NCBI GenBank assembly: GCA_964599835.1
Contig: CAZRHF010000004.1
Span: 1-51,725, forward strand
DNA: 51,725 bases
Origin: SFWF01 sp964599835
GTDB lineage: Bacteria; Bacillota; Clostridia; Oscillospirales; Acutalibacteraceae
Direction of reading: 5' to 3'
Of the stretch, positions 40,826 to 49,571 are shown piece after piece. Both the position numbers and the translations under genes were made by a program. Numbering within the stretch: position 1 is the stretch's first letter; every line of letters begins with the position of its first letter. The notes under the pieces were generated by a model. The model ran no database searches, was not told where the DNA came from, and was given only the letters and a program-made list of their open reading frames with translations.

Positions 40826-40908
40826 GGGAAAAGGGATGAGGGAAAAGGGGAAACCAATATTTTTCTGAGTTATAATTAATTCCCCCTCTTCCCTTATCCC
40901 TCCTTCCT
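40824..40908. repeat. G-run/C-run inverted repeat element, copy 3
   Basis: AAGGGAAAAGGGATGAGGG leads into AAAAGGGGAAACCAATAT, then TTTTCTGAGTTATAATTAAT, and ends CCCCCTCTTCCCTTATCCC-TCC. It shares nearly all of copy 2 and one arm with copy 1. It lies in the LytTR divergent promoter region. Confidence 0.6.
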
Positions 40909-40970
40909 AAACCGCAAAGAAAAACCTCCGCCGCAGGCGGAAGATATAAATTTTTGCGGCTCCGCCGCCT

Positions 40971-41027
40971 GCGTTTCGCGCAATTTTTTTGCGTTTCGAA
41001 CAATGTTTTGCGTAGATGTAATTTTTT
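40971..41027. promoter_or_regulatory. Tandem direct repeat over the degenerate-receiver promoter
   Basis: Three units follow without gaps: GCGTTTCGCGCAATTTTTTT (40971), GCGTTTCGAACAATGTTTT (40991) and GCGTAGATGTAATTTTTT (41010). Units 1 and 2 agree at most positions; unit 3 is weaker. Periods of 20 and 19 bp equal about two helical turns, as for LytTR operators. The third unit contains the -35. Two GC-rich hairpins (TCCGCC/GGCGGA and GCGGC/GCCGC) lie just before. Confidence 0.5.
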
Positions 41028-41037
41028 CTGATATATT
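41008..41037 (+). promoter_or_regulatory. Promoter of the degenerate receiver/adhesin operon
   Basis: TTGCGT (41008-41013), 18 bp, TATATT (41032-41037). Weak boxes, consistent with activation. Confidence 0.5.
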
Positions 41038-41068
41038 AAACTCAGAAAATAATGAAAGGCGGAGCTCT

Positions 41069-41431
41069 ATGTATGTTGCTATAGTCTCGTCCGATAAGAC
41101 TCGGGCGCAGAGGCTGGGAGAACGAATTCTCGACACCTGCCTCAATAACGGCTGTTACAGCACCTTTATGAACTTCACAGCCGACCACGGATTTTTAGAG
41201 GAGCTGGACCGCAGAGAGTTCAGTACCGTCATTCTCACGGCAGACGGTGTAGCTGAGCTGATGCTGGCCAAAAGCATCTCGGATAAAAAGCCAAAGGTCA
41301 AGCTGATACTTTTAGGGTCGGACAAAACCGCAGTAGAGGGGTATTCGGTAAACGCCCACTACTGTGCAGAGGCCGAACCCGAGCAGGAAGATATCTGCCG
41401 CATCGCCGACATAATCTTCCCCGTAGCCTGA
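41069..41431 (+). CDS. Stand-alone degenerate receiver-like protein
   Basis: The 120-residue protein has a receiver-like alpha/beta pattern (YVAIVSSDKTRAQRLGERIL … STVILTADGVAEL … AVEGYSVNAHYCAEAEP). The acidic pocket is SSD, the phospho-Asp position reads TADG, and the Lys of KP is missing (AEAEP), so phosphorylation is unlikely. The shape of the C-terminal loop resembles LytTR response regulators. No output domain. ATG 41069 has GGAG 6 nt upstream. It is 25 nt upstream of the adhesin gene and certainly co-transcribed. A role as an inhibitor, titrator or adaptor of the nearby LytTR regulator is inference. Confidence 0.72.
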   Translation: MYVAIVSSDKTRAQRLGERILDTCLNNGCYSTFMNFTADHGFLEELDRREFSTVILTADGVAELMLAKSISDKKPKVKLILLGSDKTAVEGYSVNAHYCAEAEPEQEDICRIADIIFPVA

Positions 41432-41456
41432 GATTACAGAGAAAGGAAAAGGCAAA

Positions 41457-44400
41457 ATGAAAATTAAGAACACCCTTTTAAAGAGAAGCATAGCCGCCAT
41501 ACTCGCCATAGCGGTAATGGTAGCCACCCTTCCCATAGGAAGCATCTTTGCCGCGGACGACGCGAATTATTACGACCGTGTGACCGATGCTTCCTCTATA
41601 GACGGCTGGAAGGAATTCTTCCCCGTAACCTCCACCGCAAACGACCCCCTTTCCACCGAGAATGCAGGCGGTGTCTGGACCGATAAGTCGGTCTTTACCG
41701 ACACCTCTGCCTTCCCCGACGCAGTTGAGATGATAGACGACGGCAGGAATTTCTTAACCGCACTTTCCGCAATTGCCGCAAACAAAGAGGTCGTAGGCTA
41801 TTCCACCATTCCCACCGACACCGTTTTGGTGCTTGACCTTTCGGGTTCGATGGAAAAGTCTGACTCTGAAGACGATCTTATCAATGCTGCTAACGCCGCT
41901 ATCGGCAAGCTTCTCAAAACAAATGAGAATAACCGCGTGGGCGTTGTGCTCTACTCGGCCTCAGGAACTACGGGCAGTTCTTCCTATGCCGAAAGCGTTA
42001 CCCGAATCCTCCCCATCGACCGCTACACCACCGGCAGTGACGGCAAATTTTTAAGCCTCAGCGATAACGGAAGAGTTTCGGTAGACAGAGACGTTGAGGG
42101 AACCAAAGCAAACGCCGATCTGGATAATACCAAGACCTTCGGCGGCGGAACCTATATTCAGGCAGGCCTTTGGGAAGCAAAGGAAATGTTTGAAGAGATG
42201 GATACCGTGATAGGCGACAACAACTGGCAGTCGGGCGACGCCCGTATGCCCATCCTCGTCCTCATGTCGGACGGCGCACCCTCCACCGGCACCACCTATT
42301 TCGACGACGTTAAAAATTCTCAGTATACAACCGGCAACGGTCGTAATCAGAGAACCGTTTACGAGTCCAACGTGGGCAACGGAAACGAATCGAACCTCAC
42401 CGCAGGAAACGCCTTTTTAACCCAGCTTACCGCATCCTATGTTATGAATCAGATAGAAAACCACTATCAGCGGGAAAATACCGACGTTCGTGGCCTTTTC
42501 TATACCCTCGGTTTCAATATTGGCAACAATAACGTTGCGAAAAGCGTTATGGATCCCGATTCCTCCACCTTCACCGACGCCCTCTGGAGCACCTATAACG
42601 ATCCCGATACCGTTAATATGTCCATAAACGTCAAAAACAGAAACGGTAATAGCTCCAACGTTTCCGTCACCAAAAATTCCTACGCCACAAGCAAGTCTTA
42701 TGTAGACGAATATTTCTCGGCATCGGATAACGGCCTCAGCTCGGCCTTTGATTCCATAGTTGAAGAAATAATCCTCCAGTCCCGCTATTATCCCACCCAC
42801 TTAGAGGGCGGAAGCCCCGACTTCTCGGGCTACGTGGAATTCACCGATACCCTCGGCGAATATATGGAAGTTAAGCACATAAACGGAATACTTTTAGGAG
42901 AAACCCTTTTCGACGGTCATATGATGGCCTCCAAGCTGGCCGACACCTCTGAAAACGGCCTCGGAACCCCCGAAAACCCCACCGAGCTGGGTGACGAATT
43001 CGTCTGGGCGGTTCAGACCAGACTGGGAATCACAAGCCTTGACGACGCCCGCGCCCTCGTTGCTGCCGCCTACAAGGCAGGACAGCTTTCCTACGTTTCC
43101 GACACCGACTGGTCCAACTATATTGCCTGGTATGCCGACGCTCAGGGCAGGTTCATCGCCCACTGGGACGAGGACCCCTCCAAGGCCGCCCCTGCTAATG
43201 CAGTTTATAAGATCAGATCCTACGGCTTCCTCGGCGAGACCACGGGAAGCATCAAGAATTCCGATATGATGTATATGTCGGTTCAGGTCAGAGCCGATAT
43301 CGCCACCGGTATGGAGACGGTATTCTGGAAGATACCTGCCGCTCTCGTTCCTATGGTAACCTACCTCGTTGAGGTCGACGGAAACAGCGTTGACACCGCA
43401 ACCAACGTCCGCGTTAACGTCGAGGACGCAAACGTTCAGCCCATCCGCCTTGTTTTTGAAACCGGACTTCGCTCCGACCTTAACGAGTTCAACATCACCC
43501 GCATCTCCGACGAGACACACATCGCCGCCGACGGCCACACCAGAATCTTCTGGAATAACTATTTCGATATAGAAGCCGAATCCCACGACGATCACGTAAC
43601 CGCTATATCGGAATTCACCCCCAACAAGGAAAACGAGCGCTTCTACTACACCTTCGACTCGGCCGTTCATAAAAGGGTCGGCAACGCCTACGAGATCGTT
43701 TCCGAAAACGAGGGCCTCGATGTAAACGGCACCTACTATCACCGCCGCTACGTCTTTGAAGCAGGAGCCGACGAGCCCATCTTCTTCTATGAGCAGATGT
43801 CGAAGGCCTCCATTCAGGCCGCTATCGATAACGGCTTTAACGCCAGCTTCGAAAGCCTTGAGCACAACACCGTAGGCGCCTGGGTCGTACCTGCAGGAAC
43901 TCCCGCAAGAGAGCTGAATATGTACGACCGCGAGAAGACCTCCAACCCCACGAACTCTGCTCACATGATCTTCCACCCCTATATAACCGAGCAGAATAAT
44001 CTGGTCTACGTTGATATGAACCTTGGAAACAACGGTTTCCTTTCGGTTACCCCCGCAACGGGACTTAAGATCACCAAGACCGTAGACCTTTTCGAGGACG
44101 GAACCTCCGACCTCTTTAAGTTCAGAATTACCGCACAGACAAGCGGCACCTTCGACAGCTGGATAACCCCCATCGGCGAGACCCCCTCGGGTGAGGCTAC
44201 TAAGGTCACCCTTGCAGGCGGTGTTTACGAGTTCGAAATGAGAAAGGATCAGACCTTCTGGCTTTCGGGACTTTCGGCCAACACCGCATACACCGTTGAA
44301 GAGGTCTCGGATAACGACGACTATAAACTGAAGTCGGTCAAGGTAAATAATCAGTCCACCGGCCTTGTTGCCGCAGGCACCATCGCTCAGTATATGATCG

Positions 44401-47400
44401 ACGACGTTCAGTTCGTCAACACCGCCGTAGGCGAAGGCGACCTGGTTATCACCAAGCAGGTCGTAAACGAAAGCGGCAACCCGATCGACGTCAGCGACAG
44501 CGTAACCTTCACCGCAGAGGTCACCCTTACCGATAAGAGCGGCAACCCCGTTTCGGGTACCTTCGGAAGCGTTACCGTTCCCGCAAGCGGTAAATTCACC
44601 GTAAACCTTAAGGAAGGCGAGTCGGTCATTCTCAGAGGTATCCCCGAGGAGACCCGCTACACCGTTAGTGAGACCGACATCCCCGCAGGCTTCGCCCTGA
44701 ACACCGAAAAGAGCAATCTTTCGGGAATCGTTGACGCTACCGCCAACGATCAGGCCCTTATCGTAAACGATTATACCCCCGTTTCTACAGACGGAAGCCT
44801 TATTGAGGTGCTCATTTCCAAGGAAATAAGCGGAAACCGCACCGATTGGCAGGACGGCGAGTTATATGAATTCAAGGTGGATCGTATAAACATCGCAAGA
44901 AGCAGTTATGAACAGGTCTTTATTGTCGGAATTAACAGCTACGATATTCCCAAAACCGCAGACGGAAGCCTCCTTTCTGAAATATACGAAGCCGCAGGCA
45001 CCTACTACTACAGAATTACCGAGACCGAGGGCACTCAGGGCGGAATCACCTACGACACCGCAGAGCGCCGCTTCTCGGTTGAGGTAGCCGACCCGGATAT
45101 GGACGGTGACCTTGAAATAGTTGCCGTAAACAACGAGGTCGGAACCACCGTTACCAAGGACGGTAACATCTATAATGTTTCTGCAAACTTCAATAATGTA
45201 TACGCTCCCACAGGCTCCGCTACCGTTAATATTACGGTAGACAAGGCTATGCAGGGCGACTACAGATTAAACGGATTCCAGTTTGCCCTCTACGACAGCG
45301 AGGATATCGAAAATGCCGACGAGGTACTTCGCTCCACCGTTACCGACGTACAAGGTAAGGCAAGCTTCTCCCTGACCTACGCACCCACCGACGCCTCTAT
45401 GGCAGGAAACAGCTACACCTACTGGATGGCTGAATTAAATACCGGCAACCCCAACATCACCTACGACGACACCGTCTATAAGGTTACCGTTACCGTAAAG
45501 GATAACGGCGACGGCACCATTACCGCCACCCCCGTTATCGAAGGCGTAGCACAGGGTAATAACCCCACCTTCACCAACGTCTTCACCCCTTCTGCCTCGG
45601 CCTTCGTGACCCTCACCGCCAACAAGACCGTCGAGGGCGACAGAATTCTTAATAACGGCGAGTTCGATTTCGTTATTGAGGCTATGACCCAGGGCGCACC
45701 TATGCCCGCAAACGGCACCGTACAGAACTCCGCAAACGGCGCAGTCGTATTCGACACCATTGAGTTCACCGAGGCAGGTACCTTCAAGTATAAGATCTAC
45801 GAGTCCAAGGCTGATCCCATCGGAGGCTTCACCTACGACAGCCGTTTCTATGAGATTACCGTAACCGTTACCGACAACGGCGACGCAACCCTTTCGGCCT
45901 CTGTTTCCAGAGTTGTTAAGGCAAGCGAAAACGATTCGGGCAGAACCCTTGTCGCAAGCGAGCTTATGACCTTTAATAACGTTTACGACGCAACAGATGC
46001 AAGGGTCACCCTGTCCGGCACCAAGCTCCTGACCGGCAAGACCCTTCAGAATGACGAGTTCGGATTCGCAATTTCGTCGGCAGATCAGGGCGCACCGATG
46101 CCTTTGACCCGCTATGCTAAGAACAATGCCGACGGAAGCTTTGCTTTCGGAGAGATCGTATTCGATAAGGCCGGCACCTACATTTACACCGTTACCGAGC
46201 AGGCTACCGCCGACGACAGATACACCTTCGACAGGTCGGTCTACACCGTAACCGTAACCGTTACCGATAATTCCGCAGGTCTCCTCTCGGCTGAGGTTTC
46301 CCTTAAGAAGGACAATATGGATTCCTCCGAGATAGTCTTCCGTAATTCCTTCGTCCCCGCCCCCATCGAGTATGATATCCATACCGATTTCGGCGGCTCC
46401 AAGATGCTTAGCGGACGTCCCCTCGAAGCAGACGAGTTTGAGTTCAGGCTTATCAATGCCGCAAACGGTCAGCAGATCGGCGAGACCGTAAGGAACGATG
46501 CAAACGGCGGATTTAAGTTCCCCGCAATAGTTCTTCACGAGGCAGGAATCTACCACTTCAAGATCACCGAGGTCTTAGGCGATGAAGCAGGTGTTTCCTA
46601 CGACACCGCCGCCTACCACGTTCGCCTTGAGGCAACTCAGGACGAAAGCGGACTCCTCTCCATTGCCGACAAGCGTCTGGTCAAGGCTACTGTAGTCAAG
46701 GAAGAGGTAAGCGGAGTTCTCACCGAGGTTACCCACTACGAAAACATTACCGCAAACGGCGAGATTCTATTCAATAACGTTTACGAGGCATCTCCCGCCT
46801 ACGTGACCTTCACCGCCACCAAGACCCTTACAGGCCGTGACCTTATCGACGGCGAATTCAAGTTCGATCTTCATAAGACCGACGACACCTTCGCCTACAG
46901 CGAGAACACCCTCCTTCAGGATGACATAGTTTTAACCCTCGGCGACGACGGAAAGGGCGAGATAACCTTCCGCCCCGTTTCCTTTGACGAGACAGGCACC
47001 TTCTACTTCGTTATCCGCGAGGATGAGGTTGACGAAAAGGGCATCACCGCCGACAAGACCGTCTATGAGATCGAGGTTACCGTAACCGATCCCGGAGAGG
47101 GAAGACTGGAAGCTTCGGTCAAGGTCGGAGGAGAGGATATCACCGCTGCCACCTCCGAAAAGGTTACCTTCAACAACCTTTATGAGGCTGAGGCCACCGA
47201 GATCGTTATAAAGGGTACCAAGACCTTAAACGGACGCGAGATCAAAAACGGCGAATTCAGCTTCACCCTCTTTGATAAGGACGGGGCCGAGATCGAGACC
47301 GTTACCAACGATCAGAGCGGAAGCTTCGTCTTCACCGCCATCCCCGTAGACGAGGCAGGAACCTACACCTACACCGTCCGCGAGGTAAAGGGCGACGAGG

Positions 47401-47678
47401 AAGGTATGACATACGACGCTACCGTTTACACCGTCACCGTAACCGTTACCGATAATCTCGACGGCACCTTCAAGGTTGAATATGCCTATGCCGCCGACAG
47501 AGTAGGAGCCGAGGCTGTGCGCTTCGTAAACAACTACACCGATCCTACACTTCCGCAGATCCCCGTTACGGGCGACTATAATAACTCTCTCATTCTCTGG
47601 ATCGCTGCCTTCTTCGTCAGCGGCGGACTCCTCGGCGGAATAGCTCTCTCGAGAGTCCTCAGAAGAAAAGAAAACTAA
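41457..47678 (+). CDS. Giant cell-wall-anchored adhesin with VWA and seven pilin-type isopeptide domains
   Basis: The 2073-residue protein has a signal peptide (KRSIAAILAIAVMVATLPIG), a von Willebrand A domain with MIDAS DLSGSM at residues 127-132 (about 115-450), a mixed region, two CnaB/DUF5979-like domains (residues about 860-1115), and seven FctA/Spy0128-type pilin domains (about 1116-2025), recognised by T(K)xLxGR, FxFxL, EAGTYxYxVxE and F-N-N-x-Y, the Lys and Asn of an intramolecular isopeptide. The end is a sorting signal: IPVTG at 2035-2039, a hydrophobic helix and RVLRRKEN. It is likely a pilus-tip or host-binding adhesin. No sortase is in the window. AAAGGAAAAGG precedes the ATG. 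Confidence 0.92.
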   Translation: MKIKNTLLKRSIAAILAIAVMVATLPIGSIFAADDANYYDRVTDASSIDGWKEFFPVTSTANDPLSTENAGGVWTDKSVFTDTSAFPDAVEMIDDGRNFLTALSAIAANKEVVGYSTIPTDTVLVLDLSGSMEKSDSEDDLINAANAAIGKLLKTNENNRVGVVLYSASGTTGSSSYAESVTRILPIDRYTTGSDGKFLSLSDNGRVSVDRDVEGTKANADLDNTKTFGGGTYIQAGLWEAKEMFEEMDTVIGDNNWQSGDARMPILVLMSDGAPSTGTTYFDDVKNSQYTTGNGRNQRTVYESNVGNGNESNLTAGNAFLTQLTASYVMNQIENHYQRENTDVRGLFYTLGFNIGNNNVAKSVMDPDSSTFTDALWSTYNDPDTVNMSINVKNRNGNSSNVSVTKNSYATSKSYVDEYFSASDNGLSSAFDSIVEEIILQSRYYPTHLEGGSPDFSGYVEFTDTLGEYMEVKHINGILLGETLFDGHMMASKLADTSENGLGTPENPTELGDEFVWAVQTRLGITSLDDARALVAAAYKAGQLSYVSDTDWSNYIAWYADAQGRFIAHWDEDPSKAAPANAVYKIRSYGFLGETTGSIKNSDMMYMSVQVRADIATGMETVFWKIPAALVPMVTYLVEVDGNSVDTATNVRVNVEDANVQPIRLVFETGLRSDLNEFNITRISDETHIAADGHTRIFWNNYFDIEAESHDDHVTAISEFTPNKENERFYYTFDSAVHKRVGNAYEIVSENEGLDVNGTYYHRRYVFEAGADEPIFFYEQMSKASIQAAIDNGFNASFESLEHNTVGAWVVPAGTPARELNMYDREKTSNPTNSAHMIFHPYITEQNNLVYVDMNLGNNGFLSVTPATGLKITKTVDLFEDGTSDLFKFRITAQTSGTFDSWITPIGETPSGEATKVTLAGGVYEFEMRKDQTFWLSGLSANTAYTVEEVSDNDDYKLKSVKVNNQSTGLVAAGTIAQYMIDDVQFVNTAVGEGDLVITKQVVNESGNPIDVSDSVTFTAEVTLTDKSGNPVSGTFGSVTVPASGKFTVNLKEGESVILRGIPEETRYTVSETDIPAGFALNTEKSNLSGIVDATANDQALIVNDYTPVSTDGSLIEVLISKEISGNRTDWQDGELYEFKVDRINIARSSYEQVFIVGINSYDIPKTADGSLLSEIYEAAGTYYYRITETEGTQGGITYDTAERRFSVEVADPDMDGDLEIVAVNNEVGTTVTKDGNIYNVSANFNNVYAPTGSATVNITVDKAMQGDYRLNGFQFALYDSEDIENADEVLRSTVTDVQGKASFSLTYAPTDASMAGNSYTYWMAELNTGNPNITYDDTVYKVTVTVKDNGDGTITATPVIEGVAQGNNPTFTNVFTPSASAFVTLTANKTVEGDRILNNGEFDFVIEAMTQGAPMPANGTVQNSANGAVVFDTIEFTEAGTFKYKIYESKADPIGGFTYDSRFYEITVTVTDNGDATLSASVSRVVKASENDSGRTLVASELMTFNNVYDATDARVTLSGTKLLTGKTLQNDEFGFAISSADQGAPMPLTRYAKNNADGSFAFGEIVFDKAGTYIYTVTEQATADDRYTFDRSVYTVTVTVTDNSAGLLSAEVSLKKDNMDSSEIVFRNSFVPAPIEYDIHTDFGGSKMLSGRPLEADEFEFRLINAANGQQIGETVRNDANGGFKFPAIVLHEAGIYHFKITEVLGDEAGVSYDTAAYHVRLEATQDESGLLSIADKRLVKATVVKEEVSGVLTEVTHYENITANGEILFNNVYEASPAYVTFTATKTLTGRDLIDGEFKFDLHKTDDTFAYSENTLLQDDIVLTLGDDGKGEITFRPVSFDETGTFYFVIREDEVDEKGITADKTVYEIEVTVTDPGEGRLEASVKVGGEDITAATSEKVTFNNLYEAEATEIVIKGTKTLNGREIKNGEFSFTLFDKDGAEIETVTNDQSGSFVFTAIPVDEAGTYTYTVREVKGDEEGMTYDATVYTVTVTVTDNLDGTFKVEYAYAADRVGAEAVRFVNNYTDPTLPQIPVTGDYNNSLILWIAAFFVSGGLLGGIALSRVLRRKEN

Positions 47679-47687
47679 AAATAAGAT

Positions 47688-47725
47688 AAAAAATATCGGC
47701 TACGATTTCGTAGCCGATATTTTTA
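47688..47725. terminator. Bidirectional terminator between the adhesin and TIR-MORN genes
   Basis: AAAATATCGGCTACG-ATTT-CGTAGCCGATATTTTT, a 15-bp stem with A and T tracts on both ends. Confidence 0.88.
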
Positions 47726-49522
47726 TTTAATAAATTTTCCTTTTTCGAAGCGGCCTTCCTGTACGGTACCGTCGGTCTTTTTATAGATTCCGTAGCCGGT
47801 GCGTTCGTTATCTACGTAGTCACCCTCGTAGCTTGACCCGTCGGGCCATACGTAGCGACCCTTGCCCGTGCGGGTTCCGTCTATATAGTCGCCCTCGTAG
47901 ACGTCGCCGCTGGCCCAGGTGAATTTACCCTTTCCGGTCCGCTTTCCCTTTACGAAGTCGCCCTCGTAAACGTTTCCGTTTTCCCAGAAATAGGTTCCCT
48001 TGCCGGTGCGTTCGTTATCTGTGAAATCGCCTTCATAGCGACTGCCGTCAGTCCAGCTGTAAACGCCCTTTCCGTGACGGTTACCGTCCTTGTAGCCGCC
48101 CTCGTAGACCTCACCGTTGCTCCAGATGAACTTACCCTTACCGGTGCGGCGGTTGTCGATAAAGTCGCCTATGTAGTAGTTCTTGGTGTCGCCCCAGAAG
48201 TAGTAGCCTTCTCCGTTACGCTTACCGTCCTTATAGTCGGCTGAGGCAAAGCTTTGGTCACTGAATACCTCAATGCCCTTGCCGTTCATCTTATCGTTTT
48301 CGTATATGCCGTAATCCCAGCCGCCGCTTGCATAGGTCTTGAGACCGATTCCCGAGAAGACCGACTTTTTAAGGTCACCCTCGTAAACGGTTCCGTTGCT
48401 GTAGATATAGCGGCCCTTTCCGGAAAGCTCGCTGTCGGCAAATTCGCCTTCATAGCGGCAACCGTTGGCGTAATATCTGCGTCCGAGACCGGTGCGCTTT
48501 CCATCAACGAAATCGCCCTCGTAATAGTTATCTTTTCCCCAATGGTAAACGCCCTTTCCGTGACGCTTGCCCTTAAGGAAGCTACCCTCATACCATTCGT
48601 CGGGACCGTAATAAAATTTGCCCTGTCCCGTTCGGGAGTTTTCGATAAAATCGCCCTCGTAGCGGCTTCCGTCGGGCCAGGTGTAGGAGCCTCGGCCGTG
48701 GCGCTTTCCCTTTACAAAGCGTCCTACGTATTTGTCTCCTCCCGAAAAGATCATTTCGCCGAAGCCGTGGGGAGTACTGCCCAAAACGTCGCCGCTGTAG
48801 ACGTTGCCGTTTTCAAGCACGAAACCCGTCACCTTTCCCGTAGGAGTTTCGGTCGAAGCGACGATGGGGTTGGGGGAGGGAGGAACAAATGCGGGAACGA
48901 CGGGCACCTCTATTTTAGGCTTTTCGGGGACGGCGGCATTTCCCGAAAGCAGTTTTGCCAGCGTCTGATAGATAAGAGCCTCTATTGCCCCGGCTCTTGC
49001 GCCTAAGGTTGAGTTTAAAGCGGCGGAAGGTTCAGGAGTTACCTTCTTTGTTGGTGCGGCAGGCTTTTGTGCGGCGGTCGCGCCCTGCGCACCCTTGAAT
49101 TCTCCGAATTTGTCGGCCGAAAAGAGGGTGGCATAAAAGCTTTCAAGATCTTCGTATTTGTGGAAGAAGACAGATTGTATGCGATTAAGGCGCATAGCCA
49201 TTCCCATAGGAAGGGTAACGTCCTCAAGATAAATAAGGAAGCGCTTCTTGTCGAGGTCGCGGGCGAAATTCAGCTCGTCCTTGCAGTTGTTGGAGGCGAG
49301 ATAATTTTCGCTTATGAAGGCGATAAAATAATCGCAGTTATTTATATGGCTGGCGATAGTCTCGTCCCATTCGTTACCGGGATCGATTCCCTCGTCAAAC
49401 CAAAAGCGATAGCCCTCCTGCTGAAGCCGCTCAAGGATAGAGATGACCTTGTCGCCGTCGCGGTGGGCATAGCTGATAAAAATATATTTTTCATTTCCCT
49501 TATAGGGTATTGGGGTGCTCAT
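47723..49522 (-). CDS. TIR-domain protein with C-terminal MORN repeats
   Basis: The 599-residue protein starts with a TIR domain (residues 10-145): YIFISYAHRDGDKVISILER, RFWFDEGIDPG, and C80-K-D-E83-L, where Glu83 fits the catalytic glutamate of TIR NADases. A linker of about 85 Ala/Pro-rich residues follows (145-230), then fifteen and a half MORN repeats of 23 residues ((V/R)YEGDFxxGKRTGKGxYxWxDG), residues 233-599. MORN repeats bind membranes or scaffold proteins. No signal peptide. The gene is single, with AAAGGCGGA before ATG 49522. NAD+-consuming defence or signalling is inference. Confidence 0.9.
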   Translation of the reverse strand: MSTPIPYKGNEKYIFISYAHRDGDKVISILERLQQEGYRFWFDEGIDPGNEWDETIASHINNCDYFIAFISENYLASNNCKDELNFARDLDKKRFLIYLEDVTLPMGMAMRLNRIQSVFFHKYEDLESFYATLFSADKFGEFKGAQGATAAQKPAAPTKKVTPEPSAALNSTLGARAGAIEALIYQTLAKLLSGNAAVPEKPKIEVPVVPAFVPPSPNPIVASTETPTGKVTGFVLENGNVYSGDVLGSTPHGFGEMIFSGGDKYVGRFVKGKRHGRGSYTWPDGSRYEGDFIENSRTGQGKFYYGPDEWYEGSFLKGKRHGKGVYHWGKDNYYEGDFVDGKRTGLGRRYYANGCRYEGEFADSELSGKGRYIYSNGTVYEGDLKKSVFSGIGLKTYASGGWDYGIYENDKMNGKGIEVFSDQSFASADYKDGKRNGEGYYFWGDTKNYYIGDFIDNRRTGKGKFIWSNGEVYEGGYKDGNRHGKGVYSWTDGSRYEGDFTDNERTGKGTYFWENGNVYEGDFVKGKRTGKGKFTWASGDVYEGDYIDGTRTGKGRYVWPDGSSYEGDYVDNERTGYGIYKKTDGTVQEGRFEKGKFIK

Positions 49523-49571
49523 ATCAAGTCCGCCTTTGTGAAAAAGTTATATCGAATATATTATAGCCCCG

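Noticed and set aside
42894..43976. 360-codon minus-strand open frame under the adhesin
   Set aside because: It is antisense to a protein with clear VWA and pilin domains; codon bias of the adhesin creates it.
45435..46556. 373-codon minus-strand open frame
   Set aside because: Antisense to the pilin domains; glycine/valine-rich composition typical of a shadow.
43600..47600. Nucleotide repeats in the adhesin as a sign of misassembly
   Set aside because: The seven pilin domains are clearly divergent at DNA level, so collapse or false duplication is unlikely.
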